Source: Hydnum rufescens UP504 (taxonomy: Eukaryota > Basidiomycota > Agaricomycetes > Cantharellales > Hydnaceae). Taken from it: a stretch of DNA of 64,000 bases. This document shows, one piece after another, positions 57,305-64,000 of this stretch. The translations under genes and the position numbers were made by a program. Every line of letters begins with the position of its first letter. Positions within the stretch are counted from its first letter, which is position 1. The DNA is taken from positions 20,297 through 84,296 of the forward strand of contig MU129006.1 in the NCBI GenBank assembly GCA_014904985.1, given 5' to 3'. A model generated the notes under the pieces. The model worked only from the letters and a program-made list of their open reading frames with translations. It searched no databases and had not been told where the DNA came from.

Positions 57305-58968
57305 CTTCACCCCCTAACGCCTTCAAATCACTCGGGAGTCGCAAGGGTCTCATCTCGAGACTTGACCGCCATCGCGATCAGATCCTCGTCATTCACTCCA
57401 GATCCAACGATCCTGGCGAATTTGGGGTCCTGTCGGCTCAGGTGCTGAATCATGATGTCGAGCATTGAGGGTCCAAAGAACATATCATCAATGCCCAGGG
57501 AATGGGATTGGCGTCTTCGGTATAAAGGAATTCCCCGATTCATTCAAAGTCGACTGTTGCGAAAGAAATGCCCAAAGTTCGTCGCTCTCGTACACGAGAG
57601 GGATCAGAATCGGTTTCTAAATTCAACAATCAGCTAGGAAGCTTGGAGTTTGAGACGGCACTGACTTACTTGGAGATACCTTTCCCGGGCTGCTCTTCTG
57701 GTGTCAACAAAGGAGTGAGACATTGACGCGACGAGTCGTTTACAGGGGAAGTCCTGGTTCTTCACAAGGACATATCGTTCCTTCAAGCGCCGATGCATAG
57801 CAAAGAGCTCATTCTATCATCGCGAGATGACCCAACCCGATGTAACTTCATTCTCGGCGTTGAGATGTTGTATCTCGGCAAGAACTTGTTTTCCCTCAGT
57901 TTTCGTCGTGACGGAGGACGTGATGAAAATACATGTGCGGCCCGGGATGCGCCAATTGTCCTTCTCCTGCTGCTCGTACGGTGTCTTCTGGGAGGTCGTC
58001 TCTCGTGTCATCTTGGCTTGGCGAGAGATGCCTTCCAACGAGTCAGCAACTTGAGCTCCGGCAAGTCACCTATGAGTTCTGCCGTTTGGCCTTTCGGGTG
58101 AGGCGTTCCAGAAGTACTCCCTGGGATTGGAGTTTGTTGATCTTCTCGCCAAGTCGATTAATGTCATGGGAGTTGCAGGTCCCCGTCACGCTCGACATAC
58201 GAGTCGTGGGCTACAAGTTAAGACCTCGTTCTCACCATCGACCAAGGGATGGAAAATTGGCGAACGATGGTGTTCCGGAGGGGAAATATCAAACGCTAGT
58301 TCACAACGCTTGCCGCTAATGTGGGGGCTCGAGCGGGACGTACCTTCCGATCGGTTTCTTTGATTTGCCACATCTGTTTTTATCCGCAATGAGATTCACC
58401 AGAGCGCCTTGTATGGCCTCCATCCCTTCCACTTGTGCGGTCTCCTCTCGTGTGATTTCAAGATCATCAAAGAGCGGTGCACGGGTGTCAGAAGCAGGAG
58501 AGAGGAGATCAGACGCAAGGAAGTCAAGAGGATTGTTGACTGGTCTCGAATGAGAAGGCAGAGATTCAATCGAGTTCGAAAGTGAGTCTGGGTTCGACGA
58601 ATGAATGTCGGCATCCGGTTTGGAGCCGAACGATGGCACGCAGGGGCGAGAGGGTGACAAGGAATTAGACTGATCGGAGTCGTTCGCAGGGACCGTATCT
58701 GAGCAGTGTTGTTCGATAAAGGAGTCCCTAGGATGTCTACTGCAGAGTCTTCCATCACTTGCTCGATCCCACCTATTACTGTACTCGGAACTCAAGGCCG
58801 GGAGGAGGGGGATCGGCTCCGTTGATGAATGATGTCCCTGCCTCTACTCCCAGGGCACAAGTCTTTGGGATGACCAAATGCGAGAGCCCGCGGAGAGACC
58901 TCATTCAGTCAACGCTCAGGTCAGACCCGGATCAGACCGAATCTGGTCGCGACCCCATGCCAGACCTA

Positions 58969-59072
58969 GTGTTGCCGCGACTTGCGACTCGCGCCGACCC
59001 AAGTCGCAAGTCGAGTCGCCGAAGTCGTTCCGAAGTCGAGTCGAGTCGAGTCAAGTCGAGTCGCGGCAACAC
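58969..59072. mobile_element. Small foldback MITE with TA target site
   Basis: GTGTTGCCGCGACTTG at the left mirrors CGAGTCGCGGCAACAC at the right, and TA lies on both sides. The interior is AAGTCG/GAGTCG repeats, like the motifs in the centre of the TTAA element at 32,200. Confidence 0.65.
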
Positions 59073-59073
59073 T

Positions 59074-59104
59074 AACTGAGAGGTCTGGGCCAGACCTCTC
59101 AGTT
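59074..59104. repeat. 15-bp inverted repeat beside the MITE
   Basis: AACTGAGAGGTCTGG and its exact reverse complement are separated by one base. The hairpin directly abuts the MITE. Confidence 0.7.
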
Positions 59105-61689
59105 GTGGCACGTGCGGGTCAATCGACATCACAACCAATCACATCAATGAAATGGATTGATAATCAACGGAATTAAGCGGTAACACTGGGTTATTCCGAC
59201 CCTGTTTATGTCATTACAGAATCCGTCTTGCCGCGACTTGGAGTCGAAATTGAGCATGAAAGAGAGTACAATAAAACAAGTCATTGAGCTGTAACCAAAA
59301 CGTGTTGTGATAAGACCACACAATGCTGTCCTTGTTCGAGTCGTGGCATCGACACAGTGACACCTTTTACCATCCAGTTAGAGTCCTCAAAAGCCATCAA
59401 TATATTGATAGTGAACGCACAGACACAGAAAGGGACCAGAGGAGGAGCAGGGTACCAAGCATGCACCACAGACCATGAAAAAGTATATCATGTCGTCAAA
59501 CTTATGAGGATATTTTACATTTTACAATAATATTAGCGCCAAGTTTGATTGACCTTTTGCGACCCACTGACCGTGGGAATGACTGGGTCGCAAAAGTCAG
59601 ACCGGTCGGATTTCGGACCTTTGACCTTTTTAGACCCGGTCCGTACAACACTGTATCTGAGGACCTGAACGAGATCTGGGAATAGACATAAACATACTGT
59701 GTGGAGAGTGCTGTTTGAGAGGGGAGGATATACTAGGCACAAGGCCAACATGAGCAGGGGGATTTCGTCCTCGGAGCTGCTCGCTAGTTTACTCAGAGCC
59801 CAAGCTCACTGCGTTTGAAATCCTCGAAATCATCTGCCATGTCGCCTTCCACCTGTCTCCGAGCAAGAAGGGCGGTCTGACGCGACTTGTTTGCTTGCGT
59901 CTCAAGGAGATCCGAATCTGCGGACGAGTGGAGAACATGACTTCGGATGGCATCAATGTGCTTGCAAGGAATAGCAGAAAATGAAGGCGATGATGGAAAC
60001 TAATGATCTGAGAAGTTCCACTCATTCATCATCTTGATGTCCTCCCTGACAGTACTCGATGCGAGAGGACGATTCGAATGCTCAGTTTCAGACTCCGAAT
60101 CCACAGATTCTAGCGGATCCTTGAAGGTCTCTACGGTCAGACAAAACTGCACAAGCAAGGTACGGTGCTGGCGGTCCATGAACTCTATAAAATAGGGGAG
60201 AGAGTTGGAGCTAGATAGACATCCTGCAAGCTCAGTTGGGCAAGATTCTGATGCTCGCTTTCGGAGGATGTTCATACAATTAAGCTTACATAATTACCTA
60301 CAACCGAGTCGTCGGCCACCCAAGACAATTGTCCGTTTCTCCGCCTTGCGTCTTGCCGTGTAAAGCTTGTCAAGTTATGCCTCAACATCCGGCCTCCGTG
60401 GATAATGGAATGGATCGAAATTCCGAGCTCCCATTCGAGAAGTTATGTTCTCCATCCTGACGCCATCTGCAGAATTGCCTTTCGAAGTCTGGGGCAATTG
60501 TTTCCGAGAAAGAGGACCCCAAAGGCAACTCGAGAAGATGACGTACTTTGGAGACAAGGCGCCCTTATGCGTAGACTCCATGTCAGTCCAGAGGAACGAG
60601 GGGAAGTAATCATGTTTTCCTACCGTTGATGGATTGCAGCACCTGCCTAGATCATACTCTATATCAGGATGATAAATCGCGATATACAATACAGATTCAA
60701 GATACCCACGAATTGATCAATCATCCTGATCCAGAAATCTAGATATATCCATGATTGGCGCCAATGTACAGTAACGCAAGCGAGCGAGAATCTCTCCAGC
60801 CGCTGTGTGAGCCGCCCGACTGCCTCCTTCGCCGGGGGGTAGAATTATGAGCGGGGCCCGGTCCATCAGCTTCCTTAGGTGGGCCTCCTCGGAGTGTCTT
60901 GTAATCATGGAAGATAAATTATCCCCGGCTGTAAAAATATTCCCGCCTCGAGGAGCTCATCCGCTAGCAAGGAGACCAAGCTCATCTGATTGAGTTAGGC
61001 GCCGCTCCAAACCCACGCCACGAAGGGCCATTTCGGATTCACGAAAGTGGTGAACGTGCTGTTCAATTTCGGGCAACACACGCCGAATGAGGAAGAAGAT
61101 CTAGCTGATCAAGGCGAATGAGGAATAAGTGAACCGAAGGACAAAAGGTTGTTGATGTGGAGGCCGGAAGTGACGGCAAAGGCGACCTTCATGTATCAAG
61201 AAAGGACGAAGCGACGAGAACCAGGATAAGGATGTCGTCCAGCATGATAGAGATATGGAGAGAAGTTTGAACAAGAAGTGGAAAGGAGTGGGGGTTGGTG
61301 CCAGAGTGACACCATTGGGACCGTGTGAGAATACCATGGTAAGGTGCAGCCTGCAGGACGCGAACGCATGTGCTGATGTGGAGAGTCGCAAATCACCTTT
61401 CATGTGCTCGCGAGATGAGCGAAGGGGAACACATTGGCCACAATAAAGCTTATCAGAGGGAGTAGAGAAAACAAGCGCGAGAACAGAGGAGAAATAACTG
61501 CGATTCCGCCAACAAGCAGTTCCAAGTGGTCAGGATGCACCACTGGGGACATCGCCTACATGCACCACCCAAGAATTGAAGCGACGACTCGGAGAAATCC
61601 GGAGGGTGTGAGCCTTATGTAATTGACCAATGTCCTTCATCTGGATCTTTTGGATGTCACCCATTGCACATGTCGGTATCTTCGGCGCC

Positions 61690-63900
61690 TACCCACAGCA
61701 GAAGCGCCCAATTTCTATTGGGGAGTCATGCATCCGGTTTTTGGTCTTGTCCGCGTGCTACGTATCTGAGAGAAACCACCTGATCTAACTCTGTGAAATC
61801 GTCTGGAGAGTCCACAGAGAGCCTTGGCGAGCCGCCACCAGGGTCTTCTGGAGGGACGTTGTGGAGCTTATGGAATGAGGTCTCTTGGTGGCTGTGCACG
61901 CAGCACCGCAGGTATTACTGCCTTGATCCCCCCTCATGGGCCCCCTCTTGCGGCCTTGACGTACGTCGTACAGTACCTCATGGTGATGTTCGTCTTATGG
62001 GCCCATTATTCAGTTCTCGCGTAACTGACTGAGTCATAATTTCACTAGTTTCGGATGTCCGCACAGCCCCTGAACTGGGGCGGAGCCGGCCATATAACAC
62101 TCCTGACTCGACTGTCAATCGCCTGTCATCGTCTGCCATCAACTGCCATCTACTCAACCCCCAAGTCGAAACCACCCTCGACCCAGAATATCATGTCGAA
62201 CCACCCATCCCCAGCCAGTTCCACCGCTCATCTCATCCAGAAATCCTCCCAGAAGGACTACTCCGCCGCCCTCTCCAGCCTCCAAGATTCATATGGCTTC
62301 GGGGGTTCTCCAGTTATCCCAAATTCTTTCCAAGGCGTTCACCGTGAAACTACTACCACGCCCACCTCCGCACCCTCGCCATCACGCCCTAAAATACGCT
62401 TTACCAGTATTTTAACGTCCTTGGGCTTTGGTGGCGGCTCATCACCCAATCCACCCACTACATCGAAACCTTCGCCACTGTCCTCATCGCCCACGAAACG
62501 CAATTTCCCCACCGTTCAGAATGCCTCCCAGATGGCTGTGCCTGCGGCGAAGAAATAGCCCGAGGCGCCCACCTTCACCAGTAAGTAATCGATCACTCAT
62601 GGGCGGGGCCATTCATCCTTACATTCCCCTTCGTCAGCCCCAACCATATACAACTAATCGCCGATGCCCTACTCTCTACGCATCGCGGCGTGGATCCCCG
62701 CACAACCCCCCAGACACGAATGTCACAATCGCGCGGGGCTTGCATTATGGAGCACTTGGTCTGTAGTACGAGGTCTATTTTGACTTATTTCGTTCTCATT
62801 TGTGTCGCCGCCCCCTGGCTTACACGGGACTTTGTATCCTTCAACACGAATCTGGTGTTTTGATGTCCTGATCTACCAGACCCAGTGTCTGGTTCCCTGG
62901 AAAGCTTTCACGGGGCTCGAACGGCAATATCTACAGAGAGCACGTCAGAGGACGTACATGATTCAATGTCACGTTCTGCTAAGGGATCGTCCCCCTTTCG
63001 ATGTTCCCCTCTCGCCACCTCAGCTTTGTATTGTCTTAGGGCGGGAAGCTAGTGAGATTAATCGGGACGCCTGGGACCTCTGTGATCCCTGTGACTCCGA
63101 TCTCTTTTAGCGCTCGGAGGCACGCAAAGGTTTGAACCGCAGTCCCTCCTCCAGTTAATGCTCCCTGTTCGCTGTTATCGTTTGAATGATCGTCACTGCT
63201 AATGCCCCGAGTCCCGCAAATACTTGTTGACGCGACTGTGGTTCTGTGGATCTATGGATATCGAAGTGCTACTTAATCATATGCTCATAGAGCACGTACT
63301 GGCACCCCTAGGGACAAGGGGGACCACTGGGAATGGGATATGGACGTCAAATCAGATTGCCTTTATTTTCTCCCAAGCTGCTTGAGTAATCATGCATCTT
63401 GCGGATTGTCTATGCTGTAGTGAGAGTACGCAGCCGCGTGCTGTCTGCTAGTAAAGTGAATGCTCAAAACGTGTCCTCGTTGCTCCTCTCTCCGTGTGCC
63501 ACCCAATCCAATGAAAAAAAGAAAGAAAGACAAGTGCAGAGGCGTCGGATTTCCCAATAGCCACATTAGGACACTGTAAAATAGCTGCATCGAACTCGCG
63601 ACGGACAAACAGAATCCCCGTTGGTTTCTTAATTTTGTTCTGTGGATTGAGCGTCCACCTATTTTGAGTGGGTACCATTCGCATAGAGGAATCCAATGAC
63701 AGAATAGGCGCGTCCACTGCACCCGCACGCGTGGAATTCGCCCCGGAAATAGGGGTTTCTCGAGTAGTTCCGATCTACTGCCACGACTGAGTGTGGAATT
63801 GGGGTGGTATCTTGACGATAAAATATGGGCTGCTATCAGCCGGCGTCGCCGTACATCGCATGGGGCCAAGTGGCTATGAGTAGGAAGCATCGCGCAGTGT
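61690..63900. repeat. Segmental duplication, copy 2
   Basis: Matches 50,010-51,260 and 52,986-54,130, without the 1.7 kb of LTR-rich DNA in the other copy. It contains the second small Ser/Pro-rich gene. The remaining 63,900-64,000 shows nothing clear. Confidence 0.7.
62193..62558 (+). CDS. Small Ser/Pro/Thr-rich protein, copy 2
   Basis: This 121-residue intronless frame begins MSNHPSPASSTAHLIQKSSQ and keeps KDYSAALSSLQDSYGFGGSP exactly as in the copy at 50,496. Differences are mostly substitutions and codon-sized indels in the Thr/Pro-rich part and the C-terminus. The upstream leader (CTCCTGACTCGACTGTCAAT and following) is also nearly identical. Function unknown; see copy 1. Confidence 0.65.
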   Translation: MSNHPSPASSTAHLIQKSSQKDYSAALSSLQDSYGFGGSPVIPNSFQGVHRETTTTPTSAPSPSRPKIRFTSILTSLGFGGGSSPNPPTTSKPSPLSSSPTKRNFPTVQNASQMAVPAAKK

Positions 63901-64000
63901 TCGGACTTTGTACGACCCTACGTTTCCGACATCAATACTTCAACGGCTTACGAACCAAGAGGACTAAATCGCATGTCCGATGCAAAGAACCCATTGAGAT

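Larger units (their letters stand above)
57305..61410 (-). pseudogene. Mdm1/Snx13-like PXA-RGS-PX protein, decayed
   Basis: Pieces in order on the minus strand are as follows. A membrane-like N-terminus lies at about 61,400-61,000. A PXA segment with EEAHLRKLMDRAPLIILPP is at 60,908-60,717, and an RGS segment with CLSSSNSLPYFIEFMD at 60,275-60,000. ALLARRQVEGDMADDFEDF follows near 59,850. The PX domain has RLKERYVLVKNQDFP and MSHSFVDTRRAARERYL (57,800-57,660), and a nexin-C start, IDDMFFGPSMLDIMIQHL, lies near 57,470. This order matches fungal Mdm1-type proteins that tether ER to vacuole/endosome. Two adjacent stops (TGATAG) replace the expected RRYNEF block near 57,822, other frames shift, and about 1 kb of foreign DNA lies at 58,800-59,780. 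It is a pseudogene. Confidence 0.75.

Overview
The window is from a filamentous basidiomycete, most likely an Agaricomycete. The signs are many short (50-70 nt) GT-AG introns, a NACHT-WD40 NLR-like gene, a Plavaka-type transposase remnant, F-box/LRR-like genes and a family of fungal wax-synthase-type (MBOAT) acyltransferases. No genus can be named from sequence alone. I saw no rRNA gene, credible tRNA or CRISPR array.

Layout: 1-5,000 holds a mirror-symmetric array of intron-like hairpin units around a near-perfect foldback core. 5,000-18,520 is a tandem duplication of a NACHT-WD40 gene. One copy is almost complete but has a frameshift at the domain junction (9,354-13,906); two WD40 tails are relics, one of them split by a TIR transposon. 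18,525-20,545 has a 300-bp tandem repeat and a Plavaka transposase relic. 20,568-24,914 is a second hairpin-intron array. 25,000-29,800 is transposon-rich: a TIR element, a gag-like relic, a TRIM retrotransposon with target-site duplications and a nested solo LTR. From 30 kb the DNA is CpG-rich and gene-bearing. It has an F-box gene (30,295-32,150), four tandem wax-synthase-like copies (33.6-45.7 kb, only the last plausibly intact), a second F-box gene (46,600-48,084), histone H4 (48,990-49,517), a complete delta-12-type desaturase (54,771-56,487), a decayed PXA-RGS-PX sorting-nexin gene (57,305-61,410), and two copies of a small Ser/Pro-rich protein gene inside a segmental duplication (50.0-54.1 and 61.7-63.9 kb).

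The most unusual feature is the pair of hairpin-intron arrays. Each has dozens of alternating hairpins in two classes. One class sits about 7-15 nt upstream of a consensus 5' splice site. The other sits just inside the intron, followed by a pyrimidine-rich stretch, a CTAAY branch point and YAG. The units run outward in both directions from a palindromic centre. The exons do not form one reading frame, while hairpin stems show paired substitutions. This looks like a non-coding, intron-like or introner-like repeat family that keeps its structure. I could not tie it to a described family.

Most genes here are single functions with no operon logic. The main forces visible are tandem duplication, transposon insertion, frameshift decay and a sharp split into CpG-depleted (about 6.5-11.4 and 15.8-27 kb) and CpG-rich DNA.
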